Below, piece after piece: positions 13,601 to 28,600 of a DNA stretch of 64,000 nt. The notes under the pieces are model-generated. The model did not search any database, was not told the origin of the DNA, and saw nothing but the letters and a program-made list of their open reading frames with translations. The DNA comes from Ceriagrion tenellum (lineage: Eukaryota > Arthropoda > Insecta > Odonata > Coenagrionidae), in assembly GCA_963169105.1 (NCBI GenBank), contig OY720642.1, forward strand, positions 22,934,965-22,998,964, read 5' to 3'. Numbering within the stretch: the stretch's first letter is position 1; each line of letters opens with the position of its first letter. A program made the translations under genes and the position numbers.

Positions 13601-16600
13601 AGGAATGCAAACACATTAGATAAAGGGGATGTAGTGGGATTTAGTTAAATTAACGTATAGTACTTCATGACTTTAACTTAAAACCTAATAAACATAGAAC
13701 AAGCACTTAGAAGGCCAAAGCAGTAGCCAGGAATAATTCAAATTATACTACTCAGAAAACAACATGAAAAAAGCAAGAAAAAATTTAACACACGATGTTG
13801 TGAGATAAATACAAATGAAAAAAATAATTTGTCACAAAGCCATGATAATGAGTGAGACTTTGCAAACCACAGATGCCCCTCTAAAAGATAAAACTGTACT
13901 TGAAGACTATATATTTTTTATATTGGTAATATTAAACTAAATAAATATTCTTAGTATTATCATGTGAAATAGAAAATGTTAGTGTATAAGTGTCAAAGCT
14001 GTCCAAAGAATTTGATTCTGAGGTAATAAGCACACCATGACCTTGATATCATTCATATGTAATCTAGACTTTCATTTTGAAATAGTGAACTATAAACATG
14101 AACTAGAGAGAGGAAAAAACCTAATGTATAAAAATTCTCCCCATATTAACATGTGTTTTCATGAAAATAAAGAATCTCATTTTTCAAGGGTTATTTAATT
14201 GTCAACACATTCTATGTGGAAAAAAAACCTACTTTCACAGCATAGCAACTCCTCAATAAATAAATAAAGCTGAAGAATAATAAAACACCACCCAATTGAT
14301 GTAACAGATATAACCTCCACAACATTAGACCAAAGGAGATCAATACCTTTTTGGTGAGAGTGGTTCCAAAAGGTTGTCCATCACCAAACAAAAATTACGT
14401 TAGCAAATCCAGTCAGATTTTTCAGTCAGATAAAAGATGAATGAAAAAAGGCACATAGAGTTAATATCAACATGTAGTGTAAAATAATTTTTTCCACACT
14501 ACCTAATGAATTATTTTGTTAAAAATTTGCGAGAAGATGGAAAATTCCAGGTACTGCTTTCATTTCACAATTTTCAATGGAGTTACAATTTAGTGAAAGT
14601 TCAAGCCAGACAATCCCCTATTAAGCTCAATTCCAATAAAAGAGCAGATGAGAAAAAGAGCAGCATCAATTGAATCTGCTGTGGTGTGAGTCCTCCTCGG
14701 CAGGCGGCAGAGAGAGATAGAGAGAGACTTACCTCCCCCTTCTTCTACGGCAGAAGGTGCCGCCGTCTCGGCATCCTGCTGGCCACCGCATGGCAGTGAG
14801 CCAAGGCGACCTTGCCCTGCCCCCTTTGAAATGCTCCTGCGCTTCGAGGGAGAGTGTTTCAGCGCTGGAGGAGGGAGGAGGAGGAGGCGGTGAGACGGCA
14901 ACAGGTTGACAGCATGGGGGTGAAGAGAGAAATGGGTGAGCAGAGAGAGAAAGAAAGGTACAGAGGAAGGGAAAAGGTCCGTACTGCAATGGGGGCTATG
15001 ATCTGCCATGGAACAAGCACTGGTTAAGGAGACTCAGGACCAGGAAAGAAGCAATGGCAATCAATAATACAATCAATAAGGGAGAAGATGACAAAGCTAC
15101 TAAGCACAGAATGCTTTGAAATAAAGAGTAAAAAAAGAAACTGGATGAGCTGATGCAAACAAGTAGAGGTGAGCTGAGAGCAAAATTATTTGCTATCTTA
15201 AGGAAAATAATTTGTGAGATAAGTGGTTGTCATCACAAGAAACAAAGCAGGACTATGCAAAGGAAAACTCAAGGCAACATTACTCAAAAGCAAAGTTTCA
15301 CAGCAAGCTCAGGGCTATTAGGCCCAAAGTTTCATTTCCTCATTCCCTAAGCTACCATATCTTGTGAAGGTTTGAGGAAAGATAATGGGAAATATCTGGA
15401 TCGCACTAGATATTTCCATACCAAAAAGAATCCTTGAGCAAAGGCAAATGTGCTTTCCAAAAGTATATTGATCTCATAGAAGAGATTCAATACACAGTTT
15501 AGGAGAGATAACACAAAATTGACAAGTAGTATATTCCCAGATAGTACTTGACAACTCCCACTGCCCCAACGAAACTTAGGAAATTTTGGAAAATAGTTAA
15601 GAGATAAAATTTTCAAAAGTTAAGAAGGAAAGCCAGGTAGAGAAATTTTTATAGTAACTCCAAAATCACCAATTTACAACCAGAGTCAGTTTTAATCGTG
15701 TGTTAAGTGTAACATGTATAGAAGAGAAAATGTGTAAGAAAGTTCCAAAAAGAGTACTCCACAAGAGCAACGCAAAAAAGGACCGAGCTAAGTTTGGTTT
15801 AATTCACTGAACCACTTTATTCCAAAAATACTCTCAAGTAAATGTTATATACAGCAAGTGAACAAGAAAAAATTATACGAACAATTATAAATTATTCACA
15901 GCAATATTTATAACAGCCATAAAGGATCAAGCATGACAAACTTGCTGAAAAGCAAACTCCAAGTTTCACTTAATAATTCACTGCAATCATTGTAAAATAT
16001 TACTTGGTAGGTTTAACCATGAATCAAGCATAGTTGGAACCAACAATACAATACAAAGTACTAAAAAGCAATCACCAGCAACAACAACAAGAAACAATTA
16101 TAGAAAATCAGGTAAGAGATAACAGGAGGCTATTACCTTGGAGAGGGTGCATTGAGAAAGGATAAAGATATAGCGAGAAGCTCCTCTGAAGGGTAGGAAA
16201 AAACAATTTACATGATCCCTGCCAGTCTGATTTCCTTAAACTTCATCAACCTGCATTCATGACTATCAAATATGGAAATACTTATAAGATGTAAGAATGC
16301 ATTGAGACACTGTCATCATGAGAATAGAGTAATATTTGGAGTACACGCCAACTGAGAAAATTTGAACACTATATGAAGATCAACACAGCCCAGGTTCAAG
16401 ATGGCATAACATTCCTATGAAAACACACGATTGCTTGAATGATTGTAATCTCCAACAAATAAAACTGCTTGAATGATTGTAATCTCCAGCAAATAAAACT
16501 ATGTATTCAACAAGATAATGCAAAGGACAGAATATCCAACCATAAGAGGCATGTACACAGAGACTTATGTCCAAGTAATTACATATCAGGTGACGAGAAG

Positions 16601-19600
16601 ATCATTTGGACTGATAAGTTCAAATCAACATGTTGATTGGCCATCTTGGGATGTCAAAGAACTCAATTAAAATACACATTCACTCAACAGCCCTCCATCT
16701 TCAAAGAACAGTGGATAAGTTACATTTGCAAAATAATCAATTATCTGAGTAAAATTAAATTAAGATGACTAGTCTCACACAACACAAACTTTCAAGGTAA
16801 ACATACCATTGAAAAGACTATTCATTCAAACAATGACTGCACTCGTATTGCTAAGAACATAAGATTGACTTCAATGCAAACCTGATTAACCAATCTCAAT
16901 GAAAAATTATGAAAATAAATAAATATTAAGGGAAAAGTGGTTCAATTCCACAAAAATGTAACATACAGCTAAAAAGACAATCACCTTCGGCAAGGGAGTT
17001 TTAAGAAGAACGGTAACGATGACCATCATGTGTTCCTCAGGATCAAAATAAATATTTTATTGAAATACGAATAACAATCAAAAATCAAAGAAACTAATTT
17101 GGTAGCACTCCCAGTAGATGAGAATACAAACCAAAAGATCACAATCTTTCTACACCAAAGAGGAAATTCAACAATAAAATCCACAAAATGTAAGTTATAA
17201 TTCAGTACAGGTGCAACAAGAAGTATCAAGGGTCATTGTGTTATGACAACACACACAATGTTATTCCCAATGCTCGCAATGTTGAAAGTATGACAGGAAA
17301 CATCACCATGAAATTAATCATTGAAGTTATTCCTCCACCTTCTGGCAGGTTTAAAATATTCAGCTCAGTAGGTGCCTTTTTACTGCATGGCAGTAAAAAT
17401 CTCAAGGAGACAGTTGAAGACATTTCTATTATTCTAAACATCAACATTAAATACATGCATATCAAGGGGATCAATACAATGACTTGATGATCATTTCATG
17501 CTCAATACATGTTCTATTACTGGGATAAAATCGAAATAAAGGCCAAATCGTAAGGAGATAATGAACCAACATCTATATTTTCATATCTAAAATATATATG
17601 GGTTTATACATTAACCATGTATATTTACTTCCCGGAGTCCCATTTTACATCATGCTTAATAGTGAGGTTAAAGGGACAAGGTGTGAAGGAGAGTAAATAT
17701 GTGTGATCAATACTTCTACCGTAGGGTTAAGTGCAGGTCCTTACATTTAAAGAAAAGCATTTTTGCAATGGAGTGACCTAAACCCATCATGATTTCTCTC
17801 AGGTGAAAGAGGATAAAAACATTTCAGTGCTAATATTAGGCATTCATTCCTACACTTTAGTACATGGACGTTTAGAGTCATTCCAATCAACAACATACTG
17901 TACCTAACATATCCTTTAAAGCTGAAAACAACAAAACTTTAATTCACAAATGTCTTTCAGTACATTATTTCATTAAAGTACAACAATAATTGATGACTCG
18001 CACAAAACTGGTCTCAATATTTTAAAACAAGGCTCAACATAAAGATTGTCAAAATCAATAACCAGGTACATATGCAATGATTTAATTCATTACCACACAC
18101 ATGAGTGACAATGCAATGAGCTTTATGAGTGCATGAAACAAAAGCAGACAGATATTCTGTGAGCACAATGATTAGCAAAACAATGGCCTCAAGCCTCTTT
18201 AATGCTTAAACAAGTTATACCATATCTTTTACCATTACTATCAGCTGTTTCACACAGCTCTACATAACGCAAAGTGTACAGAAACAATAAAAGGAAGTTG
18301 AAAGAAGGCAGGCAAAAAATGTTGAAAACAGACAAAGAAGATTGTGTTAGACCCCACCTTGCTGGTAAGCAGGTGGACAGGAAGGATGTGGAAACACAAA
18401 TGCAAGATGTGACACAAACAAATGCAAGGGAGTTGAGGGCAAGAGAGCGAGATATTTCCCCTACCTATGTAGCTCGTGACGAGGGTGCGGAATTTTCGAT
18501 GATTGCCTTTAATTTCAGGCAAGTCCACTAGGGCGCGTTAGGGGTGTGGAGAGAGAGAAAAAGAGAGAGAAGGGGGAGAGAGAAAGAGAGAAGGTTAGTA
18601 GTAAAGGCTGAGGCTGGCTACTAGGTGTTGTACACCAGCCAATCACATATATGATAAAAATTTATCAGTTTTCAAACTGCTGATCAAATAAAGACATTGT
18701 TTTGTTGCAAAGCATGACACCGAGGGTAAGTCCTCGTCCAAGTACATTCTAGTTACATAGTTAAGAGAAGGGTCAGACATAACGGCTTTTAAGTCCTGTG
18801 CTTGCGGTCATGAACCAACTTTTCCTTCCAAGAAACACCACTCATTTAGCAGTTCAATTTCAACCTACATGAATGCCACCAATAGACTTCCACAATGTTA
18901 GAATTACATGTATATGTGCATATAACAAATTATTTTCATAAAAAAAGTTTCCTTCATTGCTTTATTTTACAGATGGCATTTATTAATTGAAAGATGCTAA
19001 CAATAGATACAAAATTTTTGTCCTGATTTGCAGCATAACTTAACATTCAATGTCATAAAACCACAACCTACTTAAAACTGTTATTTTTTTCAATTATGGA
19101 TTATGCAAAAAAATTTACAATGTCAATATTTACCAAACAGCTGGACTAAATTGAGCAATAATTTGTGATGCATGGGAAACATGGCTCAAGTTAACTATGA
19201 AAACTAACTTCTGCACCAATTTTACCCAAACAAAAGTTTACATTACATTCTCATATTCTCACAGAGTGGCTACAGCAGTTTTCTACTTGAGTGATTAATT
19301 TTCCTATTTTCCACACATTAACCCACGACCTACAGAATGATATACTCAAAGATTTTCTCCTGAAAATCAGCCATTATTAAATGGTATTGTATCTTACAAC
19401 TTGAGTACATAGTTTCTAGTTTGCAATGTCTGGTGGTCCAAATTTAGAGACAGTATTTTTTTCTAATGAGTTTTTCTGCATCTACCATTAGAAATCATGA
19501 AGGAGACCCAAGGTCACCTGGGGGAGTGAATTGAGGAAATAGTAATTGAATATCTTTTGACAAATATTGATAACTATTCGATAAAAAAACAAAAGACAAT

Positions 19601-22600
19601 CACACTTTTCATCCATTGCAAAAAGATTCCTCATTACTCTGATTTTTCATAGGTAAGTTCTCTGCGTACTCAATACTGTGTTTTGCAGTTGCACTGGCTT
19701 CTACATTAATTATGTGGAGTAAGCAACCACAAGCCGCGAAGTTGGTCATCAACAAACACCACTTTAAAGATAGGTAAAATTTTATCCAATAATTCCATTT
19801 GCCAAAGGTCTAGGTGATAAGAAAAAATGTACAAGTAATTAGGAAAAATATACAGTTGCAGAGAAAATATTAGAAAAACAAGAACTACAGGGGAATGGCC
19901 TTGATCGTTATTTTCTCAACTTTTATTGAGCCAACACTTCCCTGACATCGCAGAATTTTCCCTCTACAATAACTTTTCCAAAAATCAGCAAATTTTTTCC
20001 ATCTCGCAATTGAAACACAGAATGAGATCCTTCAACAGGATTCAGATTTTCAACTAGGACTCACATCTTTTCTTTTATTTCCTCCATCATACTGTATTTG
20101 AACACTGGCAATCTATTCCCTTGTAAGACCTCCTGACTTTCTGCTGACCTAAGGGAAATTCTAATGAACAAAAGCACACCTAAAAAATCTATATTTCCCA
20201 ACAAAGAAACTTTTGGGGAAGTCCATTACTTAAAGCAATTAAATTAAACAACTGGCACCAATGCAGTCTGGAATTTATGAGGTAATGAAACAGTTCGAAA
20301 AGGGGTTATTGAGAATGTTAATATATATTGTTTATTAACATATATTAAAATACAATTAAATTATCTTGGATTATAGGAGTTCTTAGCTAGTAGCCACCCT
20401 GTTTTAATGTTGTCATAGACTCAAAATATTGAATTCTATTCATACATCTTAACTCGTAAAAAATTAAACATCCTATGCAAAAATGTGATACAGTAAAACC
20501 TTAATGGTTAGTTCATAAGACTCCTTCAGTGATGCTAAAGCAAGCTTAACTACATCTTGAATTAACCTAAAAGCAATTACTTCTCATTGGAATGAAAATT
20601 TTATTTGTGCAGGTTACACATTTTGTTCCAAAATCATTCAGATCAAAATAAAATGTGACCTCACAGAGATGCATACACAGTTTGACAACATTTAAATGAT
20701 GGAGGGACATGCATGACATTTTTTCAATGTTTAAATCATTTGATCACAAATACTTACCAAAGAAGTTAATCCAACTAACTAACTTTGTTCTGCTACACAT
20801 TTTGCTACAATATTGCAAGCAAGAAGATCCTACACTCTTCAAGTAACTCACATAACTGATTCCATAAAATTGTAGTGCTAACAGAAGAATGGACTTCATA
20901 TGAAATAATATTACAAATAATTCTCCAGAGGTATTATCAATGGATTGTACTTCCTGTACACTTATAACAAAAAATGTATACTTAATTACATTAATAAAAG
21001 TCACAGTTAATATGGCGTATCATGGAATAAGCAGCATTAGCACATTTTTTGCTTTTACATTCGATCAAACAATGGTAATATGTTGATCACCTGATTAAAA
21101 TAGGTAAAAAAACACACCTGTGTTTTAGCCAGTGAAATGTTAGAATATTCACACTGCCATGTGTACTAAATTTGATAGGATGGAATTTTTAAAAATGATC
21201 ACGCGAGGGTCATCTACCTCTCAGAATACAATAAAACTTCAAGTGACTCTGATTGGCTTTGCCACTTCAGGAACACCCATATTTATCTCATGCAATGTTC
21301 CATCAGTTTCAGATTCCTACACCGAAGTATACCCCTGCCTGCCCGAAAAAAATTTTGTAACCAGAGGAATGGATCACTATGACGTTCCTGTAAATTGATT
21401 TCTTGGTTCTATTCTTCCTTCAGTCTCAGTGCTTCTCTGAAATGATTACCTTTTGGTACCAATATGTCCCTCCGGATGACAAGAATCCTACAATTTTTAT
21501 CTCATCTAAAAAAATAGCGCATTGTGCAGAGGACTGGGGCTCAGTCCATGGTCTCACACCTCCCGCCTAATGTTAATTCCGAGGAGTAAATATCGTTTGC
21601 CCCAAAGTGGAAAATGTAAATATAACACTGTTTCTTCAGTTAATACAACCAACCACAATTCTCCTGATCTCAACCAACTAAGGTTGGAGGGGTCAAGTAC
21701 TGGATGATACCAAACAAGAAGTTACAGGAAAGTTGAATTATAAGTGTCTTCCAGGATACATTAAGTCCTTTAAAAAATGGCCCTTTCTTCATGAGAGAAC
21801 TAAAAACGTTCTTCTGAAAAAATGCATTTTATTTCAAAATTGTCTACATTGCTGGAGATGGTAAGATGGTCTGAGCCAGTGTACAAACACATTAGTAAAT
21901 ACATGAACTAACCAGTATGTATATTTAAATGTTAAACAGTTTGTATTGTTCATAATTTAATGCAAAGTTGGAGTCTACTCTGCCTTCAATTGTTACTGAA
22001 TAAGTAAAATACACTGTAATGCAACCAATACAAATTTATAATTCATTCGTGGATGAATAAATATATTTTACTACTATTATTAGTACTTTAATATACCCTT
22101 TATTAATTTTTTCACGTTACAGGAGAACTGACCATGCCTTTGATGAAATTCAATTATTCCTATGGCCCACCACGCTATACTCAAAATCAGTATCAACTTT
22201 AATACTGCAAATCAGGGTCTGCATTAGAAAAAATTTTCACACCACAATGGGCACAAGAATGATGTGCCACATGATTTTCACAGAATATATACTTCTTATC
22301 CCAAAATTTTGCGATGGGCTACTTATTTCATGATACGAAGTTCACAAATTGACTATTCAGAAAATTTTTACTTAAATTTCCAAACCAAAGTGAACTGCAG
22401 ATAAGATAATCTGTAGATATGTGGACCAGAGATATATGGGCTCTACTTGCATGCAGGATTTTTGCTAACTTCTTCATACTGAATATTTCTAGAATATCAG
22501 AAAAAACTCAGATTTGGCACTATCTTCAATTCTGTATCTGGAGTTGTCAAACAACTATTACAGATTAGAGAAATTCCTCAGAAATTCAAAGTATGAACAG

Positions 22601-25600
22601 TATTTCAATTTGTTGCATATTTTTTCTGGTTGTATTAGTAATTAGTATCCCTTACCACCCATTCAGTTCATAAAAATCCTAAGACTTGCATTACAAAAGG
22701 TGAGAAAATCTGAACAGAGAGTCATGATAACTCAATTGTATTTTACCTTTTTTTACAACTCAGCATTGTGATAAATTTCCTAAAAGCCTATTTCAAGATT
22801 GTGAATGGTAATATGTAAAGTGCCCAGTATACTTGAGCATATTCCAACTCAATTGTCTGAAATTCAAAATGAAAAAATCATTTTCCTAGAGTAGGTCGAT
22901 TTTTCTTAGTAAATTTTACAAAATTGTGTGAATACTAGCAGGTAGCCCCATTAAGGTCACTGCCCAACTGGTTACACATTTATTTGCATTCATATTCTAA
23001 CTGCTTAAATGACTAGATATCTATTTAGGCATCAATAAACTCCCCCACCCATTCAGATAAAAAATCATCCCAAATGAGTTAACAATTCAGCAACAAAAAT
23101 GTAAGCAAGCTAAGAGGAGGATATTTATAAAAAATTGATCTTACTTTCACCAATGCAATATGCTAAATGATTGCCATATGTAATACGCAATTAAAAGAAT
23201 GAAGCAAAGGTATTCATTTTGCACGTATTGATTCAGCATATGAATCTAATTCAGTATCTCTTATGATTTGAGAAACAGCTTAATGACTTGATGCCTAACA
23301 GACAATTTTACCAAATCTCAATTTTTGATATCCTTATAGTTTTATCTTGCTTTCATACTATACAGTTTTTATTCATGTATCATACGTCATTTTTTACTCC
23401 ATAACAATTAATGGCACTATCTGAAAACTCTTTACAAAAAAGACAGAATACCCAAATGTTGTCGTTCTATGACAACTAATTACAGGTATTTCTTGGGGTT
23501 ATTAACTCTTTTAAAACAAAAAAGTGACTAATCATACAAACCTTTTCACAATGAGAGCATTTGTCTCCATCATTTATAGCTCTATTTCTCTGACTTGGTA
23601 CAAAAACAGGTCTAAGAATTTGTGATTCTCAAAAGAACCTTGCATAGGAATATTCTAACAGGCAGCTTCCACCGCTAATTTGAAAAGGATGACTGAGTGC
23701 TATGCATAGACTAAATAAACCTAAATCTAAAGAGACAAAGGGGTAATGGTTTCACTGTATCACTGCTCTCAGGCCTTGAAAAGTCCTGAATAACTGAAAT
23801 CGGTAATATATCTTCATAAAAAATAACACTAAAACTAAAATTTTTATTTTGGCAAGCCATGTATCCCATTCAAGGTGCATAAGAAGGCAGAAATACAGAT
23901 AAGCCACCTACATAGTGAAAAGTTGTTATTAGCACAACTGCAGTTATTGTAAAGTGCACATACATCATTACAGTTAATCTTCAGGTTTACTTGCCAACTA
24001 TAAAAGTTAATTATGAAGCAAGCTGTTAAGCTTTACACAATTAAGTACAATCACAAAATAGCATATATATTCAACTCTTTTGAACTAAATTTTGCTTCTA
24101 CACAATAAATACTAACATTGTATAAGAAAATATATTAAATGCTCAAATATATAGTATCAAATAGGAACTTAATGTATTTAATAATAAATGCAATTCATTA
24201 TGAAAATATTCTTTGCACCAGTTCTATAATGATAAATGTACTATATTCTGTCTGGAATGCCGGGAAACACCAGCAGTGTAGTTGAGTACAGGGCATTAGT
24301 AATAACATTTATGTCCAAATAAATGATTCACTGCAACATTTCTTGAACTTCCTCACTACTGAAGACAATTCAATGCAGAGAAAACAGAAGCACTTAACTT
24401 ATGTCATAAAATTTCTCCATCATCACTTTCCATTTTGGTATTCTCCTAGTTGAGCAAACTTCGAAACTTACGTGAGGGAATCTTTTTGAAGACAGTTTTG
24501 GCCATGAAATCCTGGAATCTCTGTGCATAAAATCCAGGTCGGTGAACAGAAACTGTATCCTGTTGAAAAATATGCCACAGTCAAAAGTTGCGCCACGAAG
24601 GTTTTATTCTCTTAATATTAATACATGTTGCAACTTGTATTTTTTCACTATCATTTAAAAGAAAAAAGACATTGATGTACCAATAAGGCATCAAAAGCAT
24701 TACAACCAATCACAAAAATGAAGAAAAGCAAACAATACCACTTACAAGCAGTGAATATTTCGACAATGATGTACAATATTCAATCAAATGATAGCAATGT
24801 TTTACACAGTTGTCACAAAAACCCATTTTTTTCATTTTCTGAAAACAGGTTTGAGCAAAATGCAGTTAACTTCCAAAATTTTAAGGAGAACCTGCCATTC
24901 AACTACCATTTATAACCATGCCTAATTCACTAAAACATCTTCTTAGTCATAATGGAAAAAGATTTCACATTTAACAGCATATTAGATAACACTTTCCCTA
25001 CGACACTCACTTCCATATGCTAACTTCATCAAATACGGTAATTACTACGCAGCCCAACCATTAAATCTTATTATTTATGAGATGTATTGCAAAATTCATC
25101 ACAAAAATGCCATACCTACACTGTGGGTGGAGTAAACATAAAATCTTCAGATACAGTAAAATATCCTGTAAGTACCTTGACATCTGATATATCGAGGGAA
25201 TTACACATACAGAACATATATGGTGCAGAATTAAAGAAACTAGGTTTTGTTAAACATATAATAGGAAGGTACTCGGATGAAAAAGTCACAGAGAGATGCT
25301 ACTTTGCTCTGGTTAGACCACACCTCGAATACGCCACAAGCATTTGGGACCCTGGTCAAATAGATTTAGCCAAAAAAATTAATAAAAAAAAAAAGGAAAG
25401 CAGGGCGCTTCATTAAAAACTGCTACAAGTGTACATATATAGTCACGCAACTTTTAAAAGGATTAAGGTGGGAGCCCCTGGAGACTCTGAGGCTACACGC
25501 TAGGCTTAGCTTGCTTGATAAATTCAAACTGATATTTTTCAGAGAAACATAGAGAATATTATCATGACTCCTCACTACATCTCTAGGTCTGACAGACGCG

Positions 25601-28600
25601 ATAAAATAAGACAGATACACTGCCGAACAGATTGGTACAAAAACTTGTTCTTTCCATGAACAATAAGCAACCACAATAAAAATTGAGCTCCACTAAATAC
25701 ACTCCTATAATAGATGTCACCATTTCATCTCCAAAAAAAACTTACACCTTTACACGGCTGGTGACCTAACAGCCCCTGCCTCACGCTCATGCAGTGGTTT
25801 GCGGGGTATTATGAAGATATAGATGTAGGCCATTCCTGATATTATTGTAACAGGTACTTAAACAATATTACGATTTCTTAGATTGATATAAATTATTTTG
25901 TCAGCTTCAACAATATCACAGATCAATACATCAAACACCATATCGTTACCATATAAGACTTTTAAAGGTACCATTCCCCTAACAAGAAAAGTCAGAAAAA
26001 ACAAAAAAAAAATCTATATATACAAGGTGAATAATCCTAATACAGATAAAAAAAACTCTTAATAACTTTGCAAATAAATTAATAATCTGGTAATTATACA
26101 CAATGTCCTTTGCACCAAAATCACCCGCTGCACTTATAATTGAAAGTACAAATATGCTGTGTCACACATTGATAATGGACTGTGTGAGTCAAGACATAAA
26201 TTGAATTCATTGAAGCGTTGCATTTCAAGTTCACATCAAATTTTAACTTAAGTTGATCCAGCAACCCAATAAACTGCTAAGATGGACAAAACTTTACCTA
26301 TTTTGCATTCACAATAATGAGCAGAATAGTACAGCACCATTTACCTGACATCTGATTAAATGAGCATCAGATTATCAGATGATCACCCTGCTACAGCCCT
26401 CTCCCCTACTCTTCCTTTCTCCTGCCTTCCTCCCAACTTTCAGCCACCAGCCACGCTTAAGGCTACAAAATTACTAAATTTTACCCACACAGCCTTTTAA
26501 ATGGTACAGATGACAAGGCTGCATTGTAGCGAGTCTCCTGAACCACTCCTCAATGTTTGTGTGACCCCGGTGAGCGAACTTATTTTGCTTCCATGGCCGT
26601 TTTGAACTTACTAGGTTTCCTTCAGCAATATAATTAATACAAACTTTCGAATTCTTTGGGAAAGAGGAACCACTTCCTGTTAGTTTTCAAGTGCTTTTCT
26701 GAGAAGTTGGAGATAATTGAATGGGTATCAAAGGGAGATCTTTCTTGAAGTGGTGCGTAGTAAGCACACCGCTGCAAGCATTTGGGGTGGTCAGTGACCT
26801 TGACTTGTTAACTTGGCAAGCAGGCCGAGTAAGCACAAAGATAAAGGACTTACGATCTACCCACAGGCAATCATTTATTGCTGCAGAAGAGAGGCGTGTC
26901 TGGGTGAGTTATAGCTAGGGGTGAAGGAATCAGACTCTGTGCAGTCTAAGTCATTCAAGCGTGCAACAACTACCTTGATGTGAGTCTCAGAAGTTAAAAG
27001 GACGAAAAGCAAACTTAGCCAATGGGCATCTCACAATTAGGTCAAATGCATGTCTCTACAATGAATGAACCTGCAGGAGTAAGTGGCTGGACAGAATCAT
27101 GAACACAAGATGCAAATTAGAATAGGGGCTATTTTATGCCCATGCATTTGCATAACTTTGCATGTTAATAAGAGACAATTAAAATGGTGAACGTGTTCAT
27201 GCATCTACTCATGTGGGTATAAGAATTTTGTTCACATGGCTTAGAACACTGCGATCATGACCTTAAAATTAGACAGGGGCAAGTACCACAAATAAGTAAG
27301 TAAAAACATTTCATCACGTGCCTGAAAAATGATTTTCCATTAAATGCTCCACAAATTGATGAAGTGTATTTATGGCACACAACCAACAAATATCAAATTT
27401 AGCTAGTGAAATGTTACAGAGAAGTAAATAGAACAAATGATAGACTTATAAACAAAATTATATTATAGGAAATTGAGTTAAGTGGAACCTGGATAGCACA
27501 TTTTTGAAGGGGACACAAAATATAAACATGCAAACCTAGAAAACATACTAATCAGGAAATTAAATATAGTATTTCAGGTGAAGAAAGATCTAAGGCTTTC
27601 CCGGTATATTATGATGTTGTAGGTTACTAAAGTTTTCCACAAGATAAAAACTCTCCATCTTGGCTAACGTTTCGATGAACAATTTGACTGTCATTTGATG
27701 ACGCTTCAAGGTTTCTACGACATCAATCCTAAAACTGTCCACATCACCACACTATACACTAATCCACCTCTCTTCCTGAAACCAACAATCCAACTACTGA
27801 GGGCATGGAAATTTTTTATGTCCATTTTTGCAGCCAAATGCAACACCTTTCCTTTGATGCTAGAACCATTTGAACCATTTGGCTGACGTGTTCCACTGGC
27901 CGTTGAATCATTTTCTCGTCTTTTTAATACATTTGATCACTGGCCACCAGGTATTACTCAGTTGGAATCCGGTGTCTCTATTAAAATTATGCGGATGCAA
28001 TCGTATCTCGATGGCCTCTTTGATAATGCGGACCCAGTAACGGTGTGCACGGCAAAGGATTTTTGCATCGGTCCATTTAATGGCATGGTCTTGGTTGATG
28101 CTGTGTTCCGCCACTACTGACTTCTCTGGTTGCGCCAATCTAAAGTGCCTACGATGTTCTTTAAGCCTGGTTTCAATTGTTCAACCAGTCTCCCCCACAT
28201 ATATTTTGCCACATTCACTTGGAATCTGATACACCCCTGGTGTCTTCAAGCTGGTGGGATCTTTTGCCTTAACCAACTGGTCCCTTAATTTAGATGGTGG
28301 TAGATGGATTGTTTTGATGTTAAAAATGTTTTGATGTTTTGATGCAGTGAATTTTTCCCAATATAGTGGAGACATGAGGGATCAAAGCTGTGGCCACAGG
28401 TTTTTTAGGTAGCTCTCCTGCGCCACTCTCTTGGGTTTTGCAGAATCTTCTTAAGGCTTTAAAAAACTGTTGTCTCCCATAGCCATTCTGGAGAAATGTC
28501 CTTTCTAGGTGCTGCAATTCAGCTGAAATGCTTCCTTTACCAGATATTGTTTTGGCTCTATGTATAATCGTAGATAAAACTGCACCCCTTTTTGTGATGG

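Larger units (their letters stand above)
14865..24471. other. PIP5K intron, mostly unique A+T-rich sequence
   Basis: A 9.6-kb intron. Besides a 34-bp tandem duplication and a GA-rich microsatellite, it has only short chance frames. A 75-codon plus-strand frame at about 21.16-21.40 kb has no recognisable family. Confidence 0.6.

Noticed and set aside
14590..15009. 139-codon minus-strand ORF starting MADHSPHC as an independent gene
   Set aside because: Only 14733-14864 is coding; the upstream part is the intron's pyrimidine tract (Leu/Phe/Ser/Pro-rich translation) before the CTCCAG acceptor, and the C-terminal part runs past the donor.
17236..17487. Overlapping plus and minus ORFs of about 80 codons
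   Set aside because: Mutual shadows in intronic sequence with no motif; at least one must be chance, and neither has support.
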